DNA from: Halosimplex litoreum
GTDB taxonomy: Archaea; Halobacteriota; Halobacteria; Halobacteriales; Haloarculaceae
Assembly: GCF_016065055.1 (NCBI RefSeq)
Contig: NZ_CP065856.1
Span: 372,001 to 436,000, forward strand
Direction of reading: 5' to 3'
Length of the DNA: 64,000 bases
Position 1 is the stretch's first letter. Every line of letters begins with the position of its first letter. Positions 16,070 through 24,394 of the stretch are shown here, in pieces. The notes beneath the pieces are model-generated. The model was not told the DNA's origin, ran no database searches, and saw nothing but the letters and a program-made list of their open reading frames with translations. The translations under genes were made by a program, and so were the position numbers.

Positions 16070-19000
16070 ATGAGTTCGTTCTCTCGCGACGACGGGGACC
16101 GCCGGCTGGCAGACCCGGCCGATGCGCGGTCCAACTGCGGCGTCGGGGTCGTAATGGATCTCGACGGCGACGGGGGCCACTGGGTGCTCTCGGACGGATT
16201 GGAACTGCTCGCGAACCTCGAACACCGCGGTACCACCGGTGCCGAGGAGTCGACCGGTGACGGCGCCGGCGTCATGATCCAGACGCCCCACGACTTCTTC
16301 GCCGAGGAGGTCGACGCCGACCTCACGCCCGGCGAGTACGCGGTCGGCTCGCTCTTCCTCCCGAAGGACGACGAGGCCCGCGAGGACCTGAAGGCCGTCG
16401 TCGAGGAGCAGTTCGCCGTCGAGGACCTGGACGTGGTCGCCTGGCGCTCGGTCCCGACGGACAACGCCGACCTGGGACAGACGGCGCTCGACTCCGAGCC
16501 CGAGATGGCGCAGGTGTTCGTCGAGTCCGCCGAGGGGCTGACGGGCGAGGCGTTCGACCGGCGACTGTACACCGCCCGCCGTGCGCTGGAGACCCACGTC
16601 GAGGAGACCGAACCCGCGGGACACGAGCGGTTCTACGTCGTCTCGCTCGCCACCGACAGGGTCGTCTACAAGGGCCTGTTGAAGGGTGAACAGGTCGCCG
16701 ACTACTACCCGGACCTGACCGACGAGCGCGTCGACACCACCTTCGCGATGGTTCACGCCCGGTTCTCGACGAACACGCTCGGAGCCTGGCACCTCGCTCA
16801 CCCCTACCGGGGGATCATCCACAACGGCGAGTTCAACACGATCCAGGGCAACATCAACTGGATGCGCGCGCGAGAGACGGACCTCGATTCGCGGGCGTTC
16901 GACGACGTCGACAAGCTCAAGCCGATCATCGACGACCCCGAGCAATCGGACACCGCGAGCGTCGACAACGCGCTCGAACTCCTCATGCTCGAAGGCCGAG
17001 ACCTGCCCCACGCGCTGCGGATGCTCATCCCCGAGGCGTGGCGCGGTGAGGCCAACGCCGTCTCCGGCGACCGCCGCGACTGGTACGATTACCACGCCTC
17101 GCTCGTCGAGCCGTGGGACGGCCCCGCCCTGGTGGCGGCCACCGACGGCGAGCGCGTCGGTGCCGTCCTCGACCGCAACGGCCTGCGCCCGTGCCGATAC
17201 GACGTGACCACCGACAACACGCTCGTGATGGCGAGCGAAGCCGGCGCGCTCGACACCGACCCCGCCGATATCGAAGAGCGCGGCCGGCTCCAGCCCGGCC
17301 AGCTGTTCCTCGCCGACCCCGAAGAGGGCCGTGTCATCCCGGACGAGGAGGTCTTCGACGACCTCACCGACGAGAAGTACGGCGAGTGGGTCGCCGACGA
17401 GCAGGTCGACCTCGACGACATCGTCGACCGCCCAGACAACCTCCCACAGCGCGATATCGACCAACTGCGGGCCTACCAGGCCCAGTACGGCTACACCTAC
17501 GACGAGGTCGACCACCTCCTCGAACCGATGGCCGAGAAGGGCAAGGACCCCGTCGGCTCGATGGGCGACGATACCCCCCTCTCGGTCCTGTCGCAGTTCA
17601 ACCGGCCCCTCTTTACCTACTTCAAGCAGCTGTTCGCGCAGGTCACGAACCCGCCGCTGGACTACATCCGCGAGGAACTGGTCACCTCGCTGGAGTCGCG
17701 GCTCGGCCACCAGCGCAACCTGCTCGACGAGTCGCCCGGGCACGCCCGCCAGCTCGTCCTCGACTCGCCGATCCTCACCGACCAGCAGACCGAGGCGATC
17801 CGCGATCTGGACGCGAACGGCATGTCCTCGAAGGTCGTCGACGTCACCTACGACCCCGACGCGACCGAGCTCCGCGAGGCCGTCGAAGACGCCCGCGAAG
17901 CCGCCTCGGAGGCGGCGACCGAGCACGACGTGCTCGTCCTCTCGGACCGCGCCGCGGGCGAGGGCCGCATCGCGATCCCCAGCCTCCTGGCGGTCGGCGG
18001 CGTCCACCACCACCTCGTCCGCAACGGCCTGCGCAACCACGTCGGGCTCGTCCTCGAATCGGGCGACCCTCGCACGGTGCATCATATGGCGACGCTCGTC
18101 GGCTACGGCGCCGGCGCCGTCAACCCATACCTCGCGTACCAGACCATCGAGGATCTCGTCGCCGGACCGGACGGTGCCGAACTCTCGACGGCGATCGACG
18201 CCTACGTCAACGCTCTGGAGGACGGCCTCCTGAAGACGATGGCCAAGATGGGCATCTCGACCGTCGAGAGCTACCAGGGCGCCCAGATCTTCGAGGCCGT
18301 CGGCCTCTCCTCGGACTTCGTCGCCGAGTACTTCGAGGGCACCGCCAACCGCACCGAGGGCATCGGCATCGACGAGATCGAGGAGGACCTGCTCGACCGC
18401 CACGAGGTCGCCTGGGGCGACGAGCCCGACCTCGAGCGCCAGGGCGAGTTCGAGAACCGCTCGGGCGGGATCCACCACCAGTGGAACCCCTCCACCGTGG
18501 GCAAAGCCCAGCAGGCCGTTCGAACCGGTGACTACGAGCGCTACAAGGAGTTCGCCGCGGAGATCAACGACCAGAACGAGCAGCTACAGACGCTCCGTGG
18601 CCTCCTGGAGTTCGACTCCGACCGCGACCCGGTCCCGATCGAGGAGGTCGAGCCGGTCGAGGAGATCGTCAAACGGTTCGAGACCGCGGCGATGAGCCTC
18701 GGGTCGCTGTCGCCGGAGATGCACGAGAACAACGCCATCGCGATGAACCGGCTGGGCGCTCACGCCAACACCGGCGAGGGCGGCGAACCGCCCGAACGGT
18801 TCGACACCGAGAAGAACTGCAAGACCAAGCAGGTCGCCTCCGGCCGCTTCGGCGTCACCAGCCACTATCTCGCCTCCGCCGACGAGCTGCAGATCAAGAT
18901 GGCTCAGGGCTCCAAGCCCGGCGAGGGCGGTCACCTCCCCGGCAAGAAGGTCAACGAGATGATCGCCCACGTCCGCTACGCGACGCCGGGCGTCGGCCTC

Positions 19001-20602
19001 ATCTCGCCGCCGCCGCTGCACGACATCTACTCGATCGAGGACCTCAAGCAGCTCATCCACGACCTGAAGGCCTCCAACCCCGACGCGGACGTGAACGTCA
19101 AACTGGTCGCCGAGGACGGCATCGGCACCATCGCCGCGGGCGTCGCCAAGGCCAACGCCGACAAGGTCCACATCTCGGGCCACGACGGCGGCACCGGCGC
19201 CTCGCCGAAGACGAGCATCAAGAACGCGGGCCTGCCGTGGGAGCTGGGCCTCGCCGAGGCCAACCAGATGCTCCGCGCGACGGGCCTGCGCTCGCGCATC
19301 GAGGTCACCTCCGACGGCGGGATGAAGACCGGCCGCGACGTGGCCGTCGCGACCCTGCTCGGTGCGGAGGGCTACGCCTTCGGCACCGCGTCGATGGTCA
19401 CCTCCGGCTGCGTGATGGCGCGGCAGTGCCACGAGAACACCTGCCCGGTCGGCGTCGCCACCCAGAACGAGAAGCTCCGGGATCGGTTCCCGGGCGAGCC
19501 CCAGCACGTCATCAACTACATGACCTTCGTCGCCCAAGAGTTCCGGGAGATCATGGCCGAACTCGGGTTCCGCACGGTCGACGAGATGGTCGGGCGCCCG
19601 AGCGTGCTCGCCCAGCGGACGGACGTGGACCAGCCCAAGGCGAAGAAGGTCGACCTGCAAGGCGTCATCGCCGAGCCCGCCGGCGACGACGACCGTTACA
19701 AGACCCGCGAACAGACTCACGAGGTCGACGAGGCGCTCGACTGGGGTCTCATCGAGGAGGCCGAGCCCGCCATCGAGTCGGGCGAACCGGTCGCCATCTC
19801 GACGGACGTGGACAACACCAACCGCGCGGTCGGCGCGACGCTCTCGAACGCGATCTCCGACGAGTACGGCGGTGAGGGGCTGCCGGACGACACCGTCGAG
19901 TGCCGCCTGGAGGGCACCGCCGGCCAGAGCTTCGGCGCCTTCCTCCAGCAGGGGATCACGATGGATCTGGTCGGCAGCGCCAACGACTACGTCGGCAAGG
20001 GGCTCTCGGGCGGGAAGCTGATCGTCCGGACGCCCGACAACGCCAACTACGACGCCGCCGAGAACGTCGTCATCGGTAACGTCGCGCTGTACGGTGCGAC
20101 CCAGGGCGAAGCCTACGTCAACGGCGTCGGCGGCGAGCGCTTCGCCGTCCGCAACTCCGGCGTGAAAGGCGTCGTCGAGGGCGTCGGCGACCACGGCTGT
20201 GAGTACATGACCGGCGGCGCCATCGTCGTCCTCGGGGAGACGGGCAAGAACTTCGCGGCCGGCATGTCTGGCGGCGTCGCCTACGTCTACGACCCCGACG
20301 GCAAGTTCGCCCGGAAGGCGAACACTGGGATGGTCTCGATCGACCCGACGCCGGACGAACTCGACCGCGCGATGATCACGCGGTTGGTCGAGAACCACGC
20401 CGAGTACACCGACTCGGACCGCGCGGCGGAGCTGCTGGCGAACTGGGACGACGCGCTCGACGACTTCACGAAGGTGATGCCCGACGCCTACGCCGAGATC
20501 GTCGCCGAGCGCGAGCGCGCCGACGTGCGCACCGAACTGCCCGAACCGGCCGCCCCCGCCTCCGCGTCCGGCGCCGCCAGCCAGGGTCAGGCCGACGACT
20601 GA
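16070..20602 (+). CDS. gltB: glutamate synthase large subunit
   Basis: This 1510-residue protein is full length. The mature N-terminal glutaminase nucleophile is C23 (SNCGVGVV), after a 22-residue propeptide. It is followed by the class II amidotransferase domain (to about residue 400), a central domain, the FMN synthase barrel with GHDGGTGASPKTSIKNAG, a 3Fe-4S cysteine cluster CVMARQCHENTCPVGVATQ (about residue 1115) and the C-terminal GXGXG helix (GKGLSGGKLIV, then GGERFAVRNSG). It makes two glutamates from glutamine and 2-oxoglutarate. No gltD lies nearby, so a ferredoxin-dependent mode is plausible. It pairs functionally with gdh for ammonia assimilation. The C-terminal 30 residues are Ala/Pro-rich. 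Confidence 0.95.
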   Translation: MSSFSRDDGDRRLADPADARSNCGVGVVMDLDGDGGHWVLSDGLELLANLEHRGTTGAEESTGDGAGVMIQTPHDFFAEEVDADLTPGEYAVGSLFLPKDDEAREDLKAVVEEQFAVEDLDVVAWRSVPTDNADLGQTALDSEPEMAQVFVESAEGLTGEAFDRRLYTARRALETHVEETEPAGHERFYVVSLATDRVVYKGLLKGEQVADYYPDLTDERVDTTFAMVHARFSTNTLGAWHLAHPYRGIIHNGEFNTIQGNINWMRARETDLDSRAFDDVDKLKPIIDDPEQSDTASVDNALELLMLEGRDLPHALRMLIPEAWRGEANAVSGDRRDWYDYHASLVEPWDGPALVAATDGERVGAVLDRNGLRPCRYDVTTDNTLVMASEAGALDTDPADIEERGRLQPGQLFLADPEEGRVIPDEEVFDDLTDEKYGEWVADEQVDLDDIVDRPDNLPQRDIDQLRAYQAQYGYTYDEVDHLLEPMAEKGKDPVGSMGDDTPLSVLSQFNRPLFTYFKQLFAQVTNPPLDYIREELVTSLESRLGHQRNLLDESPGHARQLVLDSPILTDQQTEAIRDLDANGMSSKVVDVTYDPDATELREAVEDAREAASEAATEHDVLVLSDRAAGEGRIAIPSLLAVGGVHHHLVRNGLRNHVGLVLESGDPRTVHHMATLVGYGAGAVNPYLAYQTIEDLVAGPDGAELSTAIDAYVNALEDGLLKTMAKMGISTVESYQGAQIFEAVGLSSDFVAEYFEGTANRTEGIGIDEIEEDLLDRHEVAWGDEPDLERQGEFENRSGGIHHQWNPSTVGKAQQAVRTGDYERYKEFAAEINDQNEQLQTLRGLLEFDSDRDPVPIEEVEPVEEIVKRFETAAMSLGSLSPEMHENNAIAMNRLGAHANTGEGGEPPERFDTEKNCKTKQVASGRFGVTSHYLASADELQIKMAQGSKPGEGGHLPGKKVNEMIAHVRYATPGVGLISPPPLHDIYSIEDLKQLIHDLKASNPDADVNVKLVAEDGIGTIAAGVAKANADKVHISGHDGGTGASPKTSIKNAGLPWELGLAEANQMLRATGLRSRIEVTSDGGMKTGRDVAVATLLGAEGYAFGTASMVTSGCVMARQCHENTCPVGVATQNEKLRDRFPGEPQHVINYMTFVAQEFREIMAELGFRTVDEMVGRPSVLAQRTDVDQPKAKKVDLQGVIAEPAGDDDRYKTREQTHEVDEALDWGLIEEAEPAIESGEPVAISTDVDNTNRAVGATLSNAISDEYGGEGLPDDTVECRLEGTAGQSFGAFLQQGITMDLVGSANDYVGKGLSGGKLIVRTPDNANYDAAENVVIGNVALYGATQGEAYVNGVGGERFAVRNSGVKGVVEGVGDHGCEYMTGGAIVVLGETGKNFAAGMSGGVAYVYDPDGKFARKANTGMVSIDPTPDELDRAMITRLVENHAEYTDSDRAAELLANWDDALDDFTKVMPDAYAEIVAERERADVRTELPEPAAPASASGAASQGQADD

Positions 20603-20649
20603 CGCGCAGTCGCGCCCGACCTGACCCGAACGTTCTTTCGTGCCGCCCA

Positions 20650-20670
20650 TCACTCGCCGCGGGTGAGTGA
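20650..20670 (+). terminator. hairpin after gltB
   Basis: TCACTCGCC (20650-20658) pairs with GGTGAGTGA (20662-20670) with one G-T wobble and a 3-nt loop, about 50 nt past the gltB stop. There is no strong T run, so its role as a terminator is uncertain. Confidence 0.35.
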
Positions 20671-20703
20671 GACCGATCGCGACCGCTCGCCGGTCGGCGT
20701 CCG

Positions 20704-20716
20704 CAAGCCATAAGTC
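20704..20716 (+). promoter_or_regulatory. promoter of the dapA leader
   Basis: CAAGCCATAAGTC has a TATA-like CATAAG centred about 27 nt before the ATG at 20739. That predicts a leaderless mini-ORF and a 230-nt leader before dapA. Confidence 0.5.
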
Positions 20717-20738
20717 GCTCCGCACGTCTCTCACGCAC

Positions 20739-20819
20739 ATGACTCACCCCGCGCTCGCGGCCGACGCCGACGCCGAGCCGGGTGTCTCGGTCGCTTCTCC
20801 GAAACGCAAACGGTCGTGA
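20739..20819 (+). CDS. putative dapA leader peptide ending Lys-Arg-Lys-Arg-Ser
   Basis: This is a 26-codon leaderless ORF that starts MTHPALAADADAEPG and ends PKRKRS-stop (codons CCG AAA CGC AAA CGG TCG TGA). Lysine codons cluster at the very end, just before structured RNA and the lysine-pathway gene dapA. The last two sense codons contain CGGTCG, which can pair with CGACCG at 20908-20913. This matches an attenuation leader sensing charged tRNA-Lys (and perhaps tRNA-Arg). Real expression is inferred. Confidence 0.5.
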   Translation: MTHPALAADADAEPGVSVASPKRKRS

Positions 20820-20821
20820 AC

Positions 20822-20913
20822 GGCTCCCGGCGAGCCTGGCGCACTCGTCGCGGGCCATCCTCGTCCGGTCGCGAACTCCTCGACGCACCCGACTGTCGAG
20901 CGGGCCGCGACCG
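20822..20913 (+). promoter_or_regulatory. nested hairpins of the dapA leader
   Basis: GGCTC/GAGCC (20822-20836) forms a hairpin three bases after the leader stop codon. A larger nested structure pairs CGGTCGCG (20866-20873) with CGCGACCG (20906-20913), with CTCGAC/GTCGAG (20879-20884 and 20895-20900) inside. CGGTCG at 20811-20816, inside the leader ORF, competes for the same CGACCG partner, giving two mutually exclusive folds. Confidence 0.5.
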
Positions 20914-20968
20914 TCCGCATCGACCACGACCCACGCAGCATATCACCCACCCACGCGAACACCGACCA

Positions 20969-21895
20969 ATGACAACGTTTCAGTTCCGCGGCGTGTACCC
21001 CGCCATGTGCACGCCGTTCGACGACGACGGCAGTATCGACTTCGAGACACTCCGAGAAGACGCCCAACGGCTCGAACGCGCGGGCGTCGACGGGCTCGTC
21101 CCCTGCGGATCGACCGGAGAGTCGGCGACGCTCACCCACGACGAACACATCGAAGTCGTCGAGGCGGTCGTCGACGCCGTCGGCGACGTGCCCGTCATCG
21201 CCGGCTCCGGCTCGAACAACACCCGCGAGGCGCTGTCGCTGTCCCGCCGCGCGGCCGACGCCGGTGCGGACGCCCTGCTCCTCATCTCGCCGTACTACAA
21301 CAAGCCCGAACAGCGAGGGTTCGTCGAGCACTTCGAGCGCATCGCCGACGAGATCGAACTCCCGCAGATCGTCTACAATGTCCCCTCCCGGACCGGCCGT
21401 AACATCGAGCCCGCCACCGTCGCCGAGCTCGCCGATCACCCCAATATCCAGGGATACAAGGCCGCAAGCGGCGACATGGGACAGATCAGCGAGATCGTCG
21501 AGCGGACCCGGGACACCGACCTCGACGTGCTCTCGGGCGACGACGGCATGACGCTGCCGATGCTCTCGGTCGGCGCCACGGGGGGTATCAGCGTGGCCGC
21601 CAACGTCGAGCCCGAGCGGACCTGTGCCATGGTCGGCGCGGCGCTGGCCGGCGACTTCGAGCGCGCTCGCGAGATCCACCACCGACTCGGTCCGCTCTTT
21701 CGCGCGCTGTTCGTCGAGACCAATCCGATCCCGGTCAAGGAGGCCATGGGGATCCGCGGCTACAGCTCGGCGCGGATGCGCTCGCCGCTGACGCGGCTCT
21801 CCGAGCAGTACCGCGACGACCTGGCGACGATCCTCGACGACCTGGAATCCGAAACGTTCGATTCCGAGAACGACTACGTCGAGGCCGAACGATGA
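20969..21895 (+). CDS. dapA: 4-hydroxy-tetrahydrodipicolinate synthase
   Basis: This 308-residue TIM-barrel aldolase of the NAL family condenses pyruvate with aspartate semialdehyde, the first committed step of diaminopimelate and lysine synthesis. The Schiff-base lysine is K164 (QGYKAASGD), the catalytic Tyr is Y136 (VYNVPSRTG), and PCGSTGES is the pyruvate-binding loop. It overlaps dapB by 4 nt (ATGA), so the two are co-translated. The start MTTFQFRGVYPAM is standard. A structured leader with a Lys-containing mini-ORF precedes it. Confidence 0.95.
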   Translation: MTTFQFRGVYPAMCTPFDDDGSIDFETLREDAQRLERAGVDGLVPCGSTGESATLTHDEHIEVVEAVVDAVGDVPVIAGSGSNNTREALSLSRRAADAGADALLLISPYYNKPEQRGFVEHFERIADEIELPQIVYNVPSRTGRNIEPATVAELADHPNIQGYKAASGDMGQISEIVERTRDTDLDVLSGDDGMTLPMLSVGATGGISVAANVEPERTCAMVGAALAGDFERAREIHHRLGPLFRALFVETNPIPVKEAMGIRGYSSARMRSPLTRLSEQYRDDLATILDDLESETFDSENDYVEAER

Positions 21896-22656
21896 GCACG
21901 ACGATCGCGGTCAACGGCGCCGCCGGGCGCATGGGGAAGACAGTGATCGAGACGGCCGCCGAGCGCGAGGACGTCGAGGTCGTCGTCGGCTTCCACGCCA
22001 CCGAGGCCGGCGAGATCGACGGCGTCCCGGTCGTCGACGGTGAGGAGGCGGCCGATGCCCTGGCGGAGTACGACGTGGACGCTGTCGTCGACTTCGCGAC
22101 GCCCGAAGCGGCCGTCTCGGTCGCCGGCACCTGCGCGGACGCGGGCGTCGCGCTCGTGGTCGGGACGACGGGTTTCGACGACGACCAGCTGGACGCCCTC
22201 GACGCGGCGGGCGAGTCCGTGCCCGTCCTCAAGGCCACCAACTTCTCGCGGGGCATCCAGGCGCTCCTTCGGACCGTCCGCGAGGCCGTCGGCGCCCTCG
22301 ACGGCTACGACCTGGAACTGATGGAGACCCACCACAACGACAAGGTCGACGCGCCCTCCGGGACCGCGAACACCATTCTGGAGACCGTACAGGACCAGCG
22401 CGACGTGGAACCGGTCTACGGCCGCGAGGGCCACGCCCCGCGTGAGGACGACGAGATCGGCGTGTTCGCTCGTCGCGCGGGCGACGTCCGCGGCGAGCAC
22501 GAACTCGTCCTGGCGGGCAACGACGAAGTGGTGTCGCTGTCGCACCGCGCGGAGGACCGCGCGGTGTTCGCCGCCGGCGCGCTCGACGCCGCAGCGTGGC
22601 TCGCTGGGCGCGAGGCGGGCCGCTACGAGTTCGGAACCGTCGTCGACGAGTCCTGA
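21892..22656 (+). CDS. dapB: 4-hydroxy-tetrahydrodipicolinate reductase
   Basis: This 254-residue protein is the second enzyme of the branch. The N-terminal Rossmann motif is VNGAAGRMGK and the substrate-binding/catalytic motif is ETHHNDKVDAPSGTA (about residues 145-159). It starts inside the dapA stop codon. A convergent membrane-protein gene follows after 9 nt, separating it from dapD. Confidence 0.95.
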   Translation: MSTTIAVNGAAGRMGKTVIETAAEREDVEVVVGFHATEAGEIDGVPVVDGEEAADALAEYDVDAVVDFATPEAAVSVAGTCADAGVALVVGTTGFDDDQLDALDAAGESVPVLKATNFSRGIQALLRTVREAVGALDGYDLELMETHHNDKVDAPSGTANTILETVQDQRDVEPVYGREGHAPREDDEIGVFARRAGDVRGEHELVLAGNDEVVSLSHRAEDRAVFAAGALDAAAWLAGREAGRYEFGTVVDES

Positions 22657-22665
22657 ACGAAGCCG

Positions 22666-23091
22666 TCACTCCTCTTTCGCAGCGAATCGCGGCCACGCGA
22701 CGTGTCGGGTGACGCCGCCGAGCGCCACCGCCCAGACGAACGCGAGCGACCCGACCGCGAAGGCCGGTATCGCGTCCGGTGACAGCACCGACCAGACGAC
22801 CGCGGTCCCGACCGCGATGAACGCCAGCGCCGCGACGACCGAGACGGCGTCGCTCACCCCGCTCAGGTCGACGCCGTCGACGAGCAGAAACACGGCGAGC
22901 CCGGCGACCGCCCCGATCGCGACGGCCCTGACCGCCGACTCGGCCGAGACGGGACCGAGCGACCCCGTCGCGTACGGGAGGACCCACGTCGGCGTGAACG
23001 CGAGCGCCGCGACGAACGTTCGGATCGCGCGTCGCCGAGCGTCGCTATCGCCCTCCTCGGCGCCGCGAGTGGATCCTCGGGCGAAACTCAT
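22666..23091 (-). CDS. four-helix membrane protein of unknown function
   Basis: This 141-residue protein has about four transmembrane helices after a charged N-terminus (MSFARGSTRGAEEGDSDARRR). It lies on the opposite strand between dapB and dapD and is divergent from dapD, with a shared promoter region of about 90 nt. I recognise no family. Its position inside the dap cluster suggests lineage-specific insertion or conserved linkage; neither can be decided here. Confidence 0.7.
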   Translation of the reverse strand: MSFARGSTRGAEEGDSDARRRAIRTFVAALAFTPTWVLPYATGSLGPVSAESAVRAVAIGAVAGLAVFLLVDGVDLSGVSDAVSVVAALAFIAVGTAVVWSVLSPDAIPAFAVGSLAFVWAVALGGVTRHVAWPRFAAKEE

Positions 23092-23147
23092 CTGTGAGTG
23101 AATGTCTCCGCGGTTCGATAAATACGTTGCTCCGGAGGACGGCGACT

Positions 23148-23183
23148 CCGAGGGTGTTTTGCCCCCGGGGCGTACACCCTCGG
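23148..23183 (+). promoter_or_regulatory. perfect 10-bp inverted repeat just before dapD
   Basis: CCGAGGGTGT (23148-23157) and ACACCCTCGG (23174-23183) are perfect complements, with GCCCCCGGGGC in the loop. GATAAATACG at about 23118 is the TATA box, so transcription should start at about the first base of the hairpin. The 5' leader would then be essentially this hairpin, ending 2 nt before the ATG. It could be an operator or an RNA element controlling translation. Confidence 0.55.
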
Positions 23184-23185
23184 GT

Positions 23186-24016
23186 ATGAGCCTGCAATCC
23201 GACATCGCGGACCTCTGGACCCGAAAGCAAGAGGGCCTGACGGCCGCCGACGCGACCGACGACCACCTCGCGACGCTCGACGACTTCCTCGCCGCGCTCG
23301 AAGCCGGCGACGTGCGCGCCGCCGAGAAGTCGGGCGGCGAGTGGGAGGCCAACGAGTGGGTCAAGCAGGGTATCCTCCTGAACTTCGGCCTGCGCGACAC
23401 CGAAGCCCGCGAGTACGGCGACGTGACATATCACGACGTGCTGCCGCTGCGTGAGACGGCCGATCTGAACGAGCGCGGGACCCGAAACACGCCGGACGGC
23501 ACGGTCATCCGCCGCGGTGCCTACGTCGGCAGCGACGCCATCCTGATGTCCCCGGCGTTCGTCAACATCGGCGCCCACGTCGGCGACGGGACGCTCGTCG
23601 ACTCCTGTGACACCGTCGGGTCCTGTGCGCAGATCGGTGACGACGTCAAACTCGGCGCGAACACGCTCATCGGCGGCGTGCTCGAACCGGTCGAGGACGC
23701 GCCGGTCATCGTCGAGGACGGCGTCTCGCTGGGCGCGGGCTGTCGCGTCACGAGCGGGTTCGTCGTCGGCGAGAACTCCATCGTCGGCGAGAACACGCTG
23801 CTCACGCCGCGTATCCCCGTCTACGACCTCGTCGAGGAGGAGATCCTCTACGGCGAACTCCCGCCCGAGCGCCGGGCCTTCACCCGCTTCGTCGAGTCGT
23901 CGGTTTCGGATCACGACCTCATCGACGGCGGCGCCTACAAGCCCGCGGTCGTCGCCACGAGCGTCGAGGAGGAGACTCTCGAAGCGACCGAGCGGGAAGA
24001 CGCGTTGCGGGAGTGA
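23186..24016 (+). CDS. dapD: 2,3,4,5-tetrahydropyridine-2,6-dicarboxylate N-succinyltransferase
   Basis: This 276-residue left-handed beta-helix acyltransferase succinylates tetrahydrodipicolinate. Hexapeptide repeats are visible from about residue 105 to 210 (RRGAYVGSDAILM, GAHVGDGTLVDSC, GAGCRVTSGF, VGENSIVGENT). The start MSLQSDIADLW is chosen; the frame stays open to 23102 but the extension is unlike the family. The C-terminus, LEATEREDALRE, is repeated twice downstream with different stop codons. It is followed by repeat elements and vapBC. Confidence 0.93.
   Translation: MSLQSDIADLWTRKQEGLTAADATDDHLATLDDFLAALEAGDVRAAEKSGGEWEANEWVKQGILLNFGLRDTEAREYGDVTYHDVLPLRETADLNERGTRNTPDGTVIRRGAYVGSDAILMSPAFVNIGAHVGDGTLVDSCDTVGSCAQIGDDVKLGANTLIGGVLEPVEDAPVIVEDGVSLGAGCRVTSGFVVGENSIVGENTLLTPRIPVYDLVEEEILYGELPPERRAFTRFVESSVSDHDLIDGGAYKPAVVATSVEEETLEATEREDALRE
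23981..24016 (+). repeat. dapD 3'-end repeat, copy A (in the gene)
   Basis: These are the last 36 bp of dapD including TGA. They match 24163-24198 and 24395-24430 at about 30-31 of 36 positions. Similarity to the second copy reaches a few codons further upstream (GAGACT versus GAGACC). Confidence 0.85.
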
Positions 24017-24068
24017 TGTCCGCGCGCCGTCGGCGCGCGGTTCACGCGAGTCGCTCTGCGACTCGCGC

Positions 24069-24149
24069 TTTTTCACCCATGTTTTTGCCGTCCGGGTTCC
24101 CCGCAGCGCGCCCCCGGCGCGCGAGGAAACCCGGGCGGGAAAAAGATGG
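24069..24149 (+). repeat. copy 2 of the TTTTTCRCCCAYGTTTTTG / GAAAAAGRTGG repeat
   Basis: TTTTTCACCCATGTTTTTG opens and GGGAAAAAGATGG closes the element. CCGGGTTCC and GGAAACCCGG inside form an inverted pair around a GCGCGCCCCCGGCGCGC palindrome. It is preceded by the palindromes CGCGCGCCG/CGGCGCGCG and GCGAGTCGC/GCGACTCGC (24021-24067). Confidence 0.7.
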
Positions 24150-24162
24150 TCGCGAGACCTTG

Positions 24163-24198
24163 GGGGCGACCGAACGCGAGGACGCGCTGCGGGAGTAG
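24163..24198 (+). repeat. dapD 3'-end repeat, copy B
   Basis: This second copy codes ATEREDALRE then TAG. It differs from copy C at about three positions and from copy A at more, so B and C are closer relatives. Confidence 0.85.
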
Positions 24199-24254
24199 AG
24201 GCGGGGCCTCGCCGGTGGATGGCTCACCGCGAGCGACCAGCGGGAGCGAGCGGC

Positions 24255-24390
24255 TTTTTCGCCCACGTTTTTGCCCCGGGTTCCCGCAGTGAGCGGGGCG
24301 AGACCGACCGGAGGGAGGTCTCGATGCGAACGGGGAGCGAAGCGACCCGTGAGCGGAGCGAACGAGGAAACCCGGGTGGGAAAAAGGTGG
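24255..24390 (+). repeat. copy 3 of the TTTTTCRCCCAYGTTTTTG / GAAAAAGRTGG repeat
   Basis: TTTTTCGCCCACGTTTTTG opens and GGGAAAAAGGTGG closes it, with the same CCGGGTTCC...GGAAACCCGG inner pair as copy 2 but a longer body. The body contains the GACCGGAGGGA stem-loop at 24299-24323. Confidence 0.7.
24299..24323 (+). other. stem-loop with conserved GACCGGAGGGA loop, copy 2
   Basis: CGAGACC (24299-24305) pairs with GGTCTCG (24317-24323). Relative to copy 1 at 3580-3604, a G-C pair has become A-T on both strands while the 11-nt loop is unchanged. This is a compensatory change. Confidence 0.6.
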
Positions 24391-24394
24391 CTGC

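Noticed and set aside
16040..18478. Very long antisense ORF (812 codons) opposite gltB
   Set aside because: Long antisense frames are normal in high-GC DNA with RNY-type codons; the translation lacks motifs and the sense strand encodes an unmistakable glutamate synthase.
23102..23185. In-frame N-terminal extension of dapD from an ATG at 23102
   Set aside because: It runs through the TATA box and hairpin and makes the protein longer than the family norm.
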